A DNA stretch of 64,000 nt from Methanoregula sp. (GTDB lineage: Archaea > Halobacteriota > Methanomicrobia > Methanomicrobiales > Methanospirillaceae): positions 62,001 through 126,000 of the forward strand of contig NZ_JAQTQD010000003.1 of the NCBI RefSeq assembly GCF_028712425.1, given 5' to 3'. This document shows positions 16,867-26,662 of the stretch, piece by piece (position 1 is the first letter of the stretch; the number at the start of each line of letters is the position of its first letter). Both the position numbers and the translations under genes were made by a program. The notes beneath the pieces were generated by a model, which did not search any database, had not been told where the DNA came from, and was given only the letters and a program-made list of their open reading frames with translations.

Positions 16867-18081
16867 TTAACCGATATCCCGTGCACAACCGCTTTCCACG
16901 GCGGCGTTCCGGACCGCATCAGCCACAGCGGAAACAACGCGACGGTTCAGGATAGCAGGCAGGATCCGGTCATGGCGCGGGTGCTTGACGAAATCTGCAA
17001 GCGCGTGGGCTGCTGCGACTTTCATCTCATCGGAGATCCGCGTTGCCCGGGCATCGAGAGCCCCCCGGAAGATCCCGGGAAATGCAAGCGCATAGTTGAT
17101 CTGGTTGGGATAATCATTCCGGCCGGTGCCGACGATTGCTGCGCCTGCCAGCAGTGCGTCCCCGGGCAGGATCTCCGGTGTGGGGTGGGCAAGGGCAAAG
17201 ATGATCGGGTCCTTGTTCATGGACCGGATCATGGACGGGGTGATGATCCCGGGCACGGAGACGCCGATACAGACATCGGCCCCTTTCAGGGCATCGGCAA
17301 GGGATCCCGTCCTGCCGGATTTGTTGGTCTCCTCGCTGATGATGAACTTGTACTTGTTTGCGTACAGGCCGTCTCGGCGCCGGTGGATGATCCCGTTCCG
17401 GTCACAGACAATGATGTCATTGACACTGCTGCAGATATTGGGATTGTACCCGATGCACTTGAGCATCCGGGTGATCGCATATCCTGCCGCCCCTGCACCG
17501 CACACCACGATATTCAAATTCTCGAACTTCTTGTTTGTCACTTTACAGGCATTGATGAGCGCTGCCAGGACAACCACAGCGGTACCGTGCTGGTCGTCAT
17601 GCATCACCGGGATGCCGATATCCTGCAGTGACTCTTCGAGTTCGAAGCACCGGGGAGCTGCAATATCCTCCAGTGCGATCCCGCCAAAGACCGGCGCGAT
17701 ATTCCTGATATCGTCGGAAAATTCCCGGTGGTATCGTTCGAAACAGAGCGGAAACGCATCTATGCCTGCAAGCTTCTTGAAGAGGAGTGCCTTTCCTTCC
17801 ATGACAGGAATTGCAGCATATCCCCCGATGTTCCCGAGCGAGAGGACCCGGGAACCGTCGGTCACGATGGCAATGGTGTTGGCCTTGAGCGTGTACTTGT
17901 AGGCAAGGTCCCTGTTTTTGTGGATCTCCCGGCAGACCTCTGCAACACCGGGTGTGTAGGCAAGGGAGAGGTCCTTCCGGTTCTTCACCGGGACTTTCGA
18001 ATAGACCTCTATCTTGCCCTTGTGCTTCCGGTGGAGTTCAAGCGATTCTGCGTAAATGTCCGCCTTCTTTGCCCGTTTCAT
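16867..18081 (-). CDS. NAD(P)-dependent malic enzyme
   Basis: This enzyme oxidatively decarboxylates malate to pyruvate. Malic-enzyme N-terminal domain: SLAYTPGVAEVC with the catalytic Tyr, then GNIGGYAAIPVMEGKALLFK with the catalytic Lys, and metal-ligand region MHDDQHGTAVVVLAAL. The NAD(P)-binding domain has VVCGAGAAGYAITRML. Length of 404 residues fits the prokaryotic small form. The start is ATG 18081, preceded by an in-frame TTG that I rejected. The gene is convergent with truA, with 4 nt between stops. It may supply pyruvate or NADPH alongside the por complex. Confidence 0.92.
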   Translation of the reverse strand: MKRAKKADIYAESLELHRKHKGKIEVYSKVPVKNRKDLSLAYTPGVAEVCREIHKNRDLAYKYTLKANTIAIVTDGSRVLSLGNIGGYAAIPVMEGKALLFKKLAGIDAFPLCFERYHREFSDDIRNIAPVFGGIALEDIAAPRCFELEESLQDIGIPVMHDDQHGTAVVVLAALINACKVTNKKFENLNIVVCGAGAAGYAITRMLKCIGYNPNICSSVNDIIVCDRNGIIHRRRDGLYANKYKFIISEETNKSGRTGSLADALKGADVCIGVSVPGIITPSMIRSMNKDPIIFALAHPTPEILPGDALLAGAAIVGTGRNDYPNQINYALAFPGIFRGALDARATRISDEMKVAAAHALADFVKHPRHDRILPAILNRRVVSAVADAVRNAAVESGCARDIG

Positions 18082-18172
18082 CAAGACCGGTCCTACTTCA
18101 AAGAAGGCAATGGCATTTCATCAAGCTTGTTGTCAGATCCGGTTCCACAACCAAGACCTGGTGCATCTCAGC

Positions 18173-18589
18173 TCATGCCGGACCAAACGCGATATCAATC
18201 CACGCTGCGATCTCATCCCTGACCCTCCGGTACCCGGCAAGGACCTCCTCCTCTGTCCCCGGGGTCAGGTGCGGGTCAAAAAATCCATGGTGTATCGTCC
18301 TCGCGGCGTTCGAAACAACCGGGCAGACTGTATGCGCCTTGTCGCAGAGCGTAACAGCGAGATCGAACGGGATGCCGGAGACAGCATCAAGGGTCTTTGA
18401 CTGGTGATGCGAGATATCGATCCCGATCTCCTGCATCACGGCTATCGCCCGCGTACTCACTCTTGACTGGCGTGTGCCGGCACTATACGCCTCGTAGCGG
18501 TCGCCATACCGGGCCCGGAGCAATCCCTCTGCCATCGGGGAGCGGGCAGCGTTCGCAGTACAGATAAAGAGGACCCTGGTTTTGGCCAT
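18173..18589 (-). CDS. arsC: Thioredoxin-type arsenate reductase (LMW phosphatase fold)
   Basis: The 138-residue protein opens AKTRVLFICTANAARSPMAEGLL. The P-loop C10-x2-N-x2-R-S is the anion-binding site of the low-molecular-weight phosphatase fold. The further cysteines fall at 82 and 89 (LCDKAHTVCP), exactly the positions of the redox triad in plasmid pI258 ArsC. Arsenate reductase is therefore favoured over a tyrosine phosphatase. The ATG at 18589 was chosen; the frame stays open for 264 more codons upstream but that extension crosses the divergent YkgJ gene and its promoter. No arsenic efflux gene is nearby. Confidence 0.88.
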   Translation of the reverse strand: MAKTRVLFICTANAARSPMAEGLLRARYGDRYEAYSAGTRQSRVSTRAIAVMQEIGIDISHHQSKTLDAVSGIPFDLAVTLCDKAHTVCPVVSNAARTIHHGFFDPHLTPGTEEEVLAGYRRVRDEIAAWIDIAFGPA

Positions 18590-18694
18590 GCGATTATCTC
18601 CCGTGATACTATCTCCTGCTGGTTGTGTGGTATGTCTGCATGCTGATTGAAAAGCATTGGGCGGATTACCTGTCTTTATGATTACAGCGGTCGT

Positions 18695-19234
18695 ATGAAC
18701 GATCACCGTATGGCAACATTCACCTGCAACTCCTGTGGCAAGTGCTGCTCCAGCTTTGGATCGTTCATTTCCATCGAGCGGCAGCTGAGTGACCGTGATT
18801 ACTATTGCCAGTACTCTCTGACCAGAAACGTGTTTCCGGTCCACGTAAACCGTGAATATGCGGACGAGGTCTCCGATCGATACTCGCGTCAGTCCGGTGC
18901 GGTTGCATCTCCCGGAAAAAAGCCCTGCCCGTTTCTCTGTCGCAAAGCGGATGGCGGGGGATTTGACTGCGCCATCTACGACAGCCGGCCCCCCGTATGC
19001 CAGGAATTCCAATGCTACCGGATGCTCGTGTACGACAGGGAGAACCAGCTTATCGGGAAGGTGATTGGTGCAGGGGAGATCAGGACTACTGACGAAACGC
19101 TGGACCGGCTCTGGAAGGAACAGATAGCTCCGCTTCCCCATGCACATCCGCCCGGGGGAAATGATCCCGCCTGGGCAAAAAAGGTCACTGCCATTCTCGC
19201 GGCACACGCGTTCCGCGGGGATGCAGTAAAGTAA
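18695..19234 (+). CDS. YkgJ-family cysteine cluster protein (UPF0153)
   Basis: The 179-residue protein shows the UPF0153 cysteine pattern: FTCNSCGKCCSSFGSF near residue 10, then CPFLCRK, CAIYDSRPPVCQEFQC. The eight cysteines are thought to bind zinc or an iron-sulfur cluster. The function is unknown; some relatives act in oxidative or metal homeostasis. ATG 18695 is chosen; an ATG 16 codons upstream and one five codons downstream are alternatives. It is divergent from arsC, with 105 bp between starts, so shared regulation is possible. Confidence 0.82.
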   Translation: MNDHRMATFTCNSCGKCCSSFGSFISIERQLSDRDYYCQYSLTRNVFPVHVNREYADEVSDRYSRQSGAVASPGKKPCPFLCRKADGGGFDCAIYDSRPPVCQEFQCYRMLVYDRENQLIGKVIGAGEIRTTDETLDRLWKEQIAPLPHAHPPGGNDPAWAKKVTAILAAHAFRGDAVK

Positions 19235-19278
19235 CTGTCCGACAGGAATCGTTACCTGGAACCTGTTACGGGCACGTT

Positions 19279-19824
19279 TTACTGGGTTGCAGTTGTTGTT
19301 GCCACTGGTGCTGTGTAGGGCTTGCAGCCTTCGCCGCGGAGCGCCCACTCTTCGCAGTTTGTCCCGTTGGGGAAGCTGCACATGCCGTACTGGCCGCCGT
19401 CCGGCGCAGTCCTGATATCGATCTTGTCACCAAGGGTGTCGCAGTTCACGGATGCGGGGTTAGCCATACCGGCCATTTCAGGCTTGCCCGCGGATGGGGG
19501 ATTCGCTACCGGAGCATCTGCTATACAGCCCTCGCCACGGAAAAGTGCCCACTCTTCGCAGGTTGTCCCGTTGGTGAAAGTGCACATGCCGTACTGGCCG
19601 CCGTCAGAAGCAGTCTTGATCTCTGTTTTTCCCCCAAGAGTACCGCAGTTCACAGAGGCAGGATTTGCCATGCCTACAGTCACTTCAGCAGCGGGTGCTG
19701 CAGGTACGGACGGGGCGGTTGTCTGGACAGCGGTCGTTGCCTGCGGCTGTGTGCAGCCTGCAATGAAGATACCTGCAATGATGCATGCACCAAGAAGTAC
19801 AAAAATACCTGTTCTGGAAATCAT
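19279..19824 (-). CDS. Lipoprotein with two tandem DUF333 domains
   Basis: The 181-residue protein has a lipobox (FIAGCTQPQ, lipidated Cys at 24), a short Ala/Thr/Pro linker, and two near-identical DUF333 units. Each reads MANPASVNC, then DGGQYGMC, NGT-CEEWAL and a closing GEGC, giving a four-Cys pattern that probably forms two disulfides outside the cell. DUF333 proteins are often labelled putative hemolysin with no evidence. The two units are also close at DNA level, implying a fairly recent internal duplication. It is followed by the end of the trp operon on the same strand but 57 nt beyond, so independent transcription is likely. Confidence 0.85.
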   Translation of the reverse strand: MISRTGIFVLLGACIIAGIFIAGCTQPQATTAVQTTAPSVPAAPAAEVTVGMANPASVNCGTLGGKTEIKTASDGGQYGMCTFTNGTTCEEWALFRGEGCIADAPVANPPSAGKPEMAGMANPASVNCDTLGDKIDIRTAPDGGQYGMCSFPNGTNCEEWALRGEGCKPYTAPVATTTATQ

Positions 19825-19881
19825 GATAATTCCCCGGTATCGTTTGCGGGCGCACTATAAAAAGAGAGTGTAATTATGGCG

Positions 19882-20688
19882 CTATTCCCTGATTGCGCAA
19901 TGAATTGCCGCTTTCATCTGTGCAACATATTCTTTGAGTTCTCGTTCCATTGACTCAGGGCTGCCAAGATTCCGTTCAATAATGCTGACAATAGCGCTGC
20001 CCACGATAACGCCATCGGCATTCGCTTCTGTGCAGGTCTTTGCATGATCCGGTAATGAGATGCCAAAACCAAGGGCCAGTGGGAGGTCCGTGTGCTTGCG
20101 GACACGGCTGAGGAGCTCAAGTGCTTCTGATGATACCTGATCACGGACGCCGGTCACTCCCAGCACGGCGACAAGATAGAGGTATCCCCGCGCCTTTTTT
20201 GCGATCCTGTCAATCCTTTCATCGGATGTCGTCTGCGTGACCAGAAAGATGGGGTCGATCCCGTACCGTTCAGCCGCCACCATGACCCCGGCGGACTCTT
20301 CCACCGGCATGTCCGCGACAAGGATGCCGTCGACACCGGCTTCGCGGGCTTCGCGGTAAAACCGGTCAATGCCTCTTTTGTGGACAATGTTATAGTAGGT
20401 CAGGAAGACGATGGGGATATCAGAGTATTCCCGGACCGCCTTCACAAGCCTGAAGATGGTATCCGGATTCGTGCCGGCAGCCAGTGCCCGTTCGTCGGCC
20501 CGCTGGATCACAGGGCCGTCGGCAACCGGGTCCGAGAATGGCACGCCGAATTCAAGGATATCAGTCCCGCCGTCGATGAGTGCCTTTGCGACCCGGAGTG
20601 AGGTGGCCTCGTCCGGGTCCCCGGCAACAGTGAACGCGATGAACGCGGTCTTACCGCGCTTCTCATACACACGGTCGATACGGCTCAT
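19882..20688 (-). CDS. trpA: Tryptophan synthase alpha subunit
   Basis: TrpA cleaves indole-3-glycerol phosphate to indole and glyceraldehyde-3-phosphate and passes indole to TrpB. The catalytic Glu/Asp motifs are [19 protein letters not shown] near residue 45 and [11 protein letters not shown]; the phosphate site is in GFGISLPDH and [11 protein letters not shown] 20688 overlaps the trpB stop by 4 nt, which fixes the start. It is the last gene of trpEGDCFBA. Confidence 0.97.
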   Translation of the reverse strand: MSRIDRVYEKRGKTAFIAFTVAGDPDEATSLRVAKALIDGGTDILEFGVPFSDPVADGPVIQRADERALAAGTNPDTIFRLVKAVREYSDIPIVFLTYYNIVHKRGIDRFYREAREAGVDGILVADMPVEESAGVMVAAERYGIDPIFLVTQTTSDERIDRIAKKARGYLYLVAVLGVTGVRDQVSSEALELLSRVRKHTDLPLALGFGISLPDHAKTCTEANADGVIVGSAIVSIIERNLGSPESMERELKEYVAQMKAAIHCAIRE

Positions 20689-21860
20689 ACTGCACACCCC
20701 TGCATCCGTGCCACTTCTGCCACATCCTTGTCTCCCCGGCCGGAGAGGTTGATGACCACGATGTCATCGCGCTCGAACCGGTCGCGGTTCGTCATCACGT
20801 AGGCAACGGCATGGGCCGATTCAAGCGCCGGGATGATCCCTTCGGAACGCGAGAGGAACCGGAACGCATCGAGTACGTCCGCATCATTGGCTGCGGCGTA
20901 GGTTACCCGGTGGCTGTCCTTCAGCATTGCGTGCTCGGGACCAACGCCGGGGTAGTCGAGCCCGGCAGAGATGCTGTGGGTGGGCAGCACCTGGCCGTCG
21001 GGATCCTGCAGCAGGTACGAGAAGGCGCCGTGCAGCACGCCCGGCTCGCCGGCACAGAGCGTTGCTGAGTGCTCGCCGGTCTCGATCCCTTTGCCCCCTG
21101 CCTCGACACCTATGAGTTCGACATCGTCCTTGACGAAGGGGTAGAAGATCCCCATGGCATTCGAGCCGCCGCCAACGCAGGCAACGATCGTGTCCGGCAG
21201 CCGCCCCTCTTTTTTCAGTACCTGCCCGCGGGTCTCCCGGCCGATCACGGCCTGGAAGTCGCGGACAATCCGGGGGTACGGGTGCGGGCCGACAACCGAC
21301 CCGATCAGGTAATAGGTGTTCCGCACATTGGCCGCCCAGTCGCGGAGCGCTTCGTTTGTTGCATCCTTGAGGGTGCGAGTCCCGGATGTTACCGGAATGA
21401 CCTTTGCCCCCATCAGTTCCATCCGGAAGACATTGAGCGCCTGCCGCTTCGTGTCCACCTCGCCCATGTACACCTCTACCTGCATACCGAATGCAGCGCC
21501 AACGATCGCTGTTGCAACGCCATGCTGGCCGGCACCGGTCTCGGCGATGAGCCGTTTTTTCCCCATGCGTTTTGCCAGCAATGCCTGCCCGAGCGTGTTA
21601 TTCAGCTTGTGCGAGCCGCCGTGAACGAGATCCTCCCGCTTGAGGTAGATCCTGCACCCGAGCTCCTTTGAAGCGTTCGGGCAGAACGTCAGGGGGGTCT
21701 CCCGCCCGGCATACTCTTTCTGGAGTGCAGCCAGGTCCGGTGCAAACGTCCTGTCCTCCCCGATCTTCTCGTATGCTGTTTCCAGTTCCAGCAGCGCGTT
21801 CATCAGGGTTTCTGAGACGTATTGTCCGCCATAATCCCCGTATCGTTTTTCCAGTGTCAT
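20685..21860 (-). CDS. trpB: Tryptophan synthase beta subunit
   Basis: This PLP enzyme condenses indole with serine. The PLP lysine is in [28 protein letters not shown] is the catalytic Glu region and [10 protein letters not shown] the phosphate-binding loop. [11 protein letters not shown] at the N-terminus marks the TrpB1 type that pairs with TrpA. ATG 21860 overlaps the trpF stop (ATGA); an upstream in-frame start was rejected because it lies inside trpF. Length of 391 residues is standard. Confidence 0.97.
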   Translation of the reverse strand: MTLEKRYGDYGGQYVSETLMNALLELETAYEKIGEDRTFAPDLAALQKEYAGRETPLTFCPNASKELGCRIYLKREDLVHGGSHKLNNTLGQALLAKRMGKKRLIAETGAGQHGVATAIVGAAFGMQVEVYMGEVDTKRQALNVFRMELMGAKVIPVTSGTRTLKDATNEALRDWAANVRNTYYLIGSVVGPHPYPRIVRDFQAVIGRETRGQVLKKEGRLPDTIVACVGGGSNAMGIFYPFVKDDVELIGVEAGGKGIETGEHSATLCAGEPGVLHGAFSYLLQDPDGQVLPTHSISAGLDYPGVGPEHAMLKDSHRVTYAAANDADVLDAFRFLSRSEGIIPALESAHAVAYVMTNRDRFERDDIVVINLSGRGDKDVAEVARMQGCAV

Positions 21861-22447
21861 GGTATCTGCTCCTGCCAGCGGCATGCGGCGATAAACGCCT
21901 TGATTTTCGTATGGTCCTTGATCCCCGAGAAGATCTCGACTCCGCTCGCCACGTCCACGGCATACGGACGGACTTCGTGGATTGCACCCCCGACATTTTC
22001 CGGTGTAAGGCCCCCGGCAAGGATGACCGGGATGTCAGAAGTTTTAGCCGCTTCCCTTGCGTACGAGCGGTCAAACGTTCTCCCGGTCCCGTGGCTGTCG
22101 TCAACAATGATGGCATCGCAATCGACAGGCAAGGGGTCTCCCCTGCCGACAACGCGGATGATCTTCACCCCATGATCGTCAGGAAACCTGAACGGGTGTG
22201 ATACCTGGATCGCGTCCGGATGGAGAGCAATCATCCTTTGGAGTTCGTCTTCTGAGCTTGTGTGCGACACGACAACCGTTGTGGTGAACGGGCCGACGGC
22301 ATCAAAGATTGTTTTTGCCTGCTCCAGCGAGACATTCCTCTTTGAAACGTCCCCCGAGCAGACAACAACGCCGATGGCATCGGCCCCGGCCTCTTCGGCA
22401 AAACGTGCATCCTCCGGCCTGGTGATGCCGCAGATCTTTATGCGCAT
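21857..22447 (-). CDS. trpF: Phosphoribosylanthranilate isomerase
   Basis: TrpF catalyses the Amadori rearrangement of phosphoribosylanthranilate. The catalytic Cys is in [13 protein letters not shown] at the N-terminus and the acidic partner in [23 protein letters not shown] and AVDVASGVE bind the phosphate. At 196 residues it is slightly short but complete. It overlaps trpC by 10 nt and trpB by 4 nt. Confidence 0.96.
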   Translation of the reverse strand: MRIKICGITRPEDARFAEEAGADAIGVVVCSGDVSKRNVSLEQAKTIFDAVGPFTTTVVVSHTSSEDELQRMIALHPDAIQVSHPFRFPDDHGVKIIRVVGRGDPLPVDCDAIIVDDSHGTGRTFDRSYAREAAKTSDIPVILAGGLTPENVGGAIHEVRPYAVDVASGVEIFSGIKDHTKIKAFIAACRWQEQIP

Positions 22448-23193
22448 ACGAACTCCTCCAGTTTCTTTCCCGGTTGTTTCTCCGACATGATGGATGAACC
22501 GATCAGGAATGCGTCACAGTATCCCCGCATCTCGCGGATATCGTCTGCCGACCGCATCCCGCTCTCTGAAACAATCAGCCTCCCCTTTCCCCGGATGGTC
22601 CCGGACAGGATACGTGTTGTCGAGCGATCGATGGTCAGGGTGGCAAGGTTCCGGTTGTTGATGCCAATCAGGATTGCGCCCGTATCGAGCGCGGATTCAG
22701 CTTCAGCAGCATTGTGGACCTCGACCAGCGGTTCGAGATGATAGTCTGTCGCCATGTCGACAAATGCCGGCAGGCGCTCCTTCAATACAGCGGCAATCAG
22801 GAGGACGGCATCTGCCCCGAGAGCACGTGACTCTGCGATCTGGCGCTCGTCGATGATGAAGTCCTTCCGGAGCACCGGTACATCCACTGCCGATTTGACC
22901 CGGGCAATATCCTGCCCGGTGCCCCCGAAGAAGTAGGGTTCGGTCAGCACCGAGAGCGCAACGCACCCGGCTCCTGCAAGTACGCCGGCCATCTGCGCCA
23001 TGTCCACGCTGCGCCGTATGATACCCCGGGTGGGGGAGGCACACTTGATCTCTGCGATCACGGCGTTTTTACCATCCCGCTCCCGTATAGCCGTGATCAG
23101 GCTGGCATGGTTGTTCCGGGAAGGTTCCGGAAATGTTTCGGGAAGCAGGGCCACCCGCTTCTCCGTGCGCCGGACGATATCGTCGAGGATCAT
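22438..23193 (-). CDS. trpC: Indole-3-glycerol phosphate synthase
   Basis: This TIM-barrel enzyme closes the indole ring. Characteristic motifs are [13 protein letters not shown] with the catalytic Lys near residue 48, [27 protein letters not shown] with a second Lys, [10 protein letters not shown], and [11 protein letters not shown] near the end. The 251-residue length is normal. Its ATG overlaps the trpD stop as ATGA. It is separate from trpF, not fused as in many bacteria. Confidence 0.97.
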   Translation of the reverse strand: MILDDIVRRTEKRVALLPETFPEPSRNNHASLITAIRERDGKNAVIAEIKCASPTRGIIRRSVDMAQMAGVLAGAGCVALSVLTEPYFFGGTGQDIARVKSAVDVPVLRKDFIIDERQIAESRALGADAVLLIAAVLKERLPAFVDMATDYHLEPLVEVHNAAEAESALDTGAILIGINNRNLATLTIDRSTTRILSGTIRGKGRLIVSESGMRSADDIREMRGYCDAFLIGSSIMSEKQPGKKLEEFVCA

Positions 23194-24209
23194 GCGGCAC
23201 CCCGTGTGGCATCCACCAGTGCGTCGAGCCGTGCAAGGGCATTTCCCGAATCGATCGATGTTCCGGCAAGCATGATCCCCTCATGCAGGTCGCGGGCCAT
23301 GCCCCCGACATAAATGGCGGCGCCGGCATTCATGAGCACGATGTCCCTTCCTGCACCCCGCTCACCATGGAGGATGTCCCGGATAATGCGTGCATTGGCA
23401 GCAGAATCCCCGCCAGACAGATCAGGGACCTGTGCAGGTGCAATGCCATAGTCCCTGCAATCCAGGGAATAGTTCCGGATTGAATCGCCCATCAGTTCCG
23501 ACACCACCGTCTCCCCTGTCGTGGTGATCTCGTCAAGACCGCTGCCGTGGACCACCATGGCACGGGATATCCCAAGGAGCCGTAAGACCTCCGCCATCGT
23601 GGGAGTCAGGTCCGGGCGGTACACTCCCAGCACCTGCGCCTGTGCGCCTGCCGGGTTTGTCAGCGGGCCAAGGATGTTGAAGACCGTCCTGCACCCGATC
23701 TCCTGCCGGGCCGCCATCACGTGGCGCATGGCCGGGTGGTGTATTGGTGCGAAGAGGAACGCGATACCCGCCCTCTCAAGAATCGCTGCCTGTGAACCGG
23801 GTTCAGGGGCGATGTTCACCCCGAGTTCTGACAGGACATCCGCAGAACCGCAGTTGCTGCTGACGCTCCGGTTGCCATGCTTGACAACCGGGATTCCCGC
23901 ACCCGCGGCAACGAATGCCGACGCTGTACTGATATTGAACGTGTGCATGCTGTCGCCCCCGGTGCCGCAGGTGTCGACCAGCAGCCGTGTCGTAACCGGC
24001 CTGATGGAGACAGCGTGCTGCCGCATGATGCGGGCAAACGCGGCGATCTCAGAAGGTCGTTCTCCTTTCATCCGGAGCGCAGTCAGGAACGCACCAATCT
24101 GTGCCGGGCTTGCTTTGCCCTCCATGATCGTGTCCATGGCTCCGGCCGCCTCGGCCTCGGTAAGGTCCTGCTGGTCCATCAGCCGCTGGATGATTGCCCG
24201 GAAGGTCAT
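23190..24209 (-). CDS. trpD: Anthranilate phosphoribosyltransferase
   Basis: TrpD attaches phosphoribose from PRPP to anthranilate. The PRPP-binding loop is [18 protein letters not shown], followed by [31 protein letters not shown] and [13 protein letters not shown]. The N-terminal helical domain includes [20 protein letters not shown]. With 339 residues it is a normal stand-alone enzyme. ATGA overlaps connect it to trpG upstream and trpC downstream. Confidence 0.97.
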   Translation of the reverse strand: MTFRAIIQRLMDQQDLTEAEAAGAMDTIMEGKASPAQIGAFLTALRMKGERPSEIAAFARIMRQHAVSIRPVTTRLLVDTCGTGGDSMHTFNISTASAFVAAGAGIPVVKHGNRSVSSNCGSADVLSELGVNIAPEPGSQAAILERAGIAFLFAPIHHPAMRHVMAARQEIGCRTVFNILGPLTNPAGAQAQVLGVYRPDLTPTMAEVLRLLGISRAMVVHGSGLDEITTTGETVVSELMGDSIRNYSLDCRDYGIAPAQVPDLSGGDSAANARIIRDILHGERGAGRDIVLMNAGAAIYVGGMARDLHEGIMLAGTSIDSGNALARLDALVDATRGAA

Positions 24210-24787
24210 GATCCCGCCCCCATGTGATACAGGAAATTCCTGATGATGTGGTCCCCCTCCGTTGAGAGGACACTCTCCGGGTGGAACTGAACGCCGTCAA
24301 TCGGGTAAGAGCGGTGACGAACCCCCATGATATAGCCGTCATCGGTGCTGGTTGCAGTGACTTCCAGTTCGTCGGGAAGGGAGGCATCACTTGCGATAAG
24401 GGAATGGTACCGGGTGGCAACAAAGGGCGTCGGGACCCCGGAAAAGATCCCCATCCCGGTATGCCGGATAACAGATGTCTTCCCGTGCATCAGGTGCGGT
24501 GCGCGCACAACCTCCCCGCCAAATGCGGTGCAGATCACCTGGTGGCCAAGACAGACCCCGAGCGTTGGGATCTTCCGGCTCATCGTTTCCAGTACATCAG
24601 GACAAACACCGGCGTCCTGCGGCGTCCCCGGGCCCGGCGAGAGAATGATGCGATCGCAGGGAGTTTTCCGTATCACGTCAAGGGGAGCATCGCAGGGGAG
24701 GACAACCGGTTCGGCTCCCAGCTTTCCCACCTGCTGGTACAGGTTATAGGTGAAACTGTCGTAACAGTCAACAATCAGAACTTTCAT
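24206..24787 (-). CDS. trpG: Anthranilate synthase glutamine amidotransferase component
   Basis: TrpG supplies ammonia from glutamine to TrpE. The class I amidotransferase triad is visible: catalytic Cys in GVCLGHQVI, with His and Glu in [21 protein letters not shown] is the oxyanion-side motif. ATG 24787 gives [15 protein letters not shown], the family N-terminus, and overlaps the trpE stop by 4 nt. A longer frame upstream falls inside trpE and was rejected. Length is 193 residues. Confidence 0.96.
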   Translation of the reverse strand: MKVLIVDCYDSFTYNLYQQVGKLGAEPVVLPCDAPLDVIRKTPCDRIILSPGPGTPQDAGVCPDVLETMSRKIPTLGVCLGHQVICTAFGGEVVRAPHLMHGKTSVIRHTGMGIFSGVPTPFVATRYHSLIASDASLPDELEVTATSTDDGYIMGVRHRSYPIDGVQFHPESVLSTEGDHIIRNFLYHMGAGS

Positions 24788-26310
24788 GAACAGGCTCCAG
24801 AACGTTCGATTGCCCGGACCATTGCCGCTGCTTTGTTCTCGGTCTCTTTCCACTCGTTTTCCGGCACCGAATCGGCAACGATTCCCGCACCTACCTGGAC
24901 ATATGCCCGGCCATTCATCACCTGTATCGTTCGTATGGCAATGGCGAAATCCAGGTTCCGGTCGAATCCGATGTACCCCACTGCACCGGCATACAGCCCC
25001 CTCCGCTCCGGCTCCTGCTCGTCGATGATCTGCATTGCCCGGATCTTGGGGGCGCCCGAAACGGTCCCGGCCGGGAAGCAGGACCTGAAGGCATCATAAC
25101 AGTCAAGGTTGTCGCGGAGCGTGCCGGTGACGGTTGATACGATATGCTGGACATGGGAGAACTTCTCAGTACCCATAAACTCGCTGACCTGCACCGACCC
25201 GAAGCGGCAGACCCGGCCAAGGTCGTTCCGGGCAAGGTCTACGAGCATCGTGTGCTCTGCACGCTCTTTCTTGTCCATCAGCAGTTCTTTCTCCAGCCGT
25301 GTGTCCTCTTCTGCCGTGCGGCCGCGTGGCCGTGTTCCGGCAATCGGGACCGTTGTCACGCGGCGTCTCTCGACACGTACCAGCATCTCGGGACTTGCCC
25401 CGATGATCTTCTCATCGCCGAAATCGAGATAGTACATGTAGGGGCTTGGGTTGATCTCGCGCAGCGCAGCATAGACCGCGAAGGGATGTTCCGGAACAGG
25501 GAAGTCCAGCCTCCTTGAAAGTACTGCCTGGAAGATATCCCCGGCAACGATGTGGCTCCTGACATCAGTCACTGCCTGCTCGAATCTTTTCTGCGAAACA
25601 GAAGAGCCCAATGAAGAGGTTGTTACTGTTGTGGAGGGGGGAATAACATCCGGATTTTTTGGTACGAGCCCTGCGATCCTGTTGGCAAGGGCTTGGATCT
25701 TCCGTGTGCATTGCTCATATTCCCCCCTGAGATCGGAGTCATAGGTAAGGAACGGGCTGGAGAAGAGAAACAGCCGTTTGTCCCGGTGATCGATCACGAT
25801 ACAATCCTTTGTGAGCATGAACCGGGCATCGGGGTAACTGTCCTGCTGAGCTGCCGCTTTTTTCGAGACGGGTGTTACTTTGTCAAAGAGCGTATACACG
25901 CAGTCATACGCGAAATACCCGACCATGCCCCCGAAAAACCGGGGTGCCTTGACATTCATGTAGTGGAACCGGGAGAGGATTGCTTTTATCTGGTCAACCG
26001 GATTTGTCCCTTCAGGGTCCCTGGCGATCGAAGTAAACAGCTCATTTCCGGTAACGTCAACGGTATCCCGTACCGTGACGATCATCTCCGGTTCTATCCC
26101 GATAAAGGAATACCGGGCAAGTTTCTCGCTCCCCTCCATTGATTCCAGCAGGAACCCGCATCCTGTCTTCGTTCCTTCGTACAGGTCAAGCGGCGAGATA
26201 TCCGGGAGCGGCAGTTCCGCACACAGGGGGATGATGAGCGGTTTGGGCTGAGTCTTTACCGCGGTTATGAACTCATCCAATCCAAGATTGAGTGTCAGTT
26301 TTTGCGCCAT
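24784..26310 (-). CDS. trpE: Anthranilate synthase component I
   Basis: TrpE makes anthranilate from chorismate. The chorismate-binding domain has AGDIFQAVLSRR, MYYLDFGDEKIIGASPEMLV, PIAGTRPRGRTAEED, GRVCRFGSV and PAGTVSGAPKIRAMQII in the expected order. The N-terminal feedback domain carries LIPLCAELPLPDISPLDLY, an acceptable variant of the LLES tryptophan-binding region, with LLESMEGSEKLARYSFIG following. At 508 residues it is full length. It is the first operon gene; its promoter region includes a TATA and a TGTACA palindrome. Confidence 0.97.
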   Translation of the reverse strand: MAQKLTLNLGLDEFITAVKTQPKPLIIPLCAELPLPDISPLDLYEGTKTGCGFLLESMEGSEKLARYSFIGIEPEMIVTVRDTVDVTGNELFTSIARDPEGTNPVDQIKAILSRFHYMNVKAPRFFGGMVGYFAYDCVYTLFDKVTPVSKKAAAQQDSYPDARFMLTKDCIVIDHRDKRLFLFSSPFLTYDSDLRGEYEQCTRKIQALANRIAGLVPKNPDVIPPSTTVTTSSLGSSVSQKRFEQAVTDVRSHIVAGDIFQAVLSRRLDFPVPEHPFAVYAALREINPSPYMYYLDFGDEKIIGASPEMLVRVERRRVTTVPIAGTRPRGRTAEEDTRLEKELLMDKKERAEHTMLVDLARNDLGRVCRFGSVQVSEFMGTEKFSHVQHIVSTVTGTLRDNLDCYDAFRSCFPAGTVSGAPKIRAMQIIDEQEPERRGLYAGAVGYIGFDRNLDFAIAIRTIQVMNGRAYVQVGAGIVADSVPENEWKETENKAAAMVRAIERSGACS

Positions 26311-26662
26311 TTTTCTGGTATCCGATCCGGCCTTTCAAGGGCCGGTTGTTCTGTCTGTGAGAATTCCTGATTTTTCGTACGGGAACATTTCCGCAGAGTG
26401 TGAATACATAGTCAACTTTGTACATATTTATACATTATTGTAATTTTTTGGTTATTGTAGTATTTTTTGTTGCATTTTTTGGGTGCAGCGGATCTCATTC
26501 AGTACGATCGCGCGGGAATTCCGGGTACCTAGGGCTCTCCAAATCACGTGCATCACGATACCGCACACTTGTGATCGCCTATCTCAAACGGTTCCTGAAC
26601 GGAGTCCAACACTCTTATAGCCTGCCCTCCAACACTGATACGAAATTCCGGGAGGTATCCTG
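26311..26662. other. Divergent intergenic region upstream of trpE
   Basis: This 352-bp region separates trpE from the divergent membrane-protein gene. It holds the trp promoter (26419-26433), an AT-rich tract (26420-26480), and a GC hairpin ccggcc-N7-ggccgg at 26327-26345, 17 nt before the trpE start. On the plus side a weak TATA-like element near 26611 and a ggaggt ribosome site at 26649-26655 serve the 26663 gene. The 81-codon plus frame across the region is not gene-like. Confidence 0.5.
26419..26433 (-). promoter_or_regulatory. trp operon promoter: TATA with adjoining TGTACA site
   Basis: Read on the minus strand, gtataaatatgtaca combines a TATA box (26425-26432) with the palindrome TGTACA (26419-26424) directly downstream. 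It lies about 110 nt before trpE. In Methanothermobacter the repressor TrpY binds TRP boxes with consensus TGTACA at the trp promoter. A similar control here is an inference; no TrpY gene is in the window. Confidence 0.5.

Noticed and set aside
16822-17902. Two long plus-strand frames opposite the malic enzyme
   Set aside because: The opposite strand encodes all motifs of malic enzyme, and the plus frames have no recognisable domain.
18590-19381. N-terminal extension of the arsC frame by 264 codons
   Set aside because: It lies opposite the YkgJ gene and across its promoter; ArsC homology begins exactly at ATG 18589.
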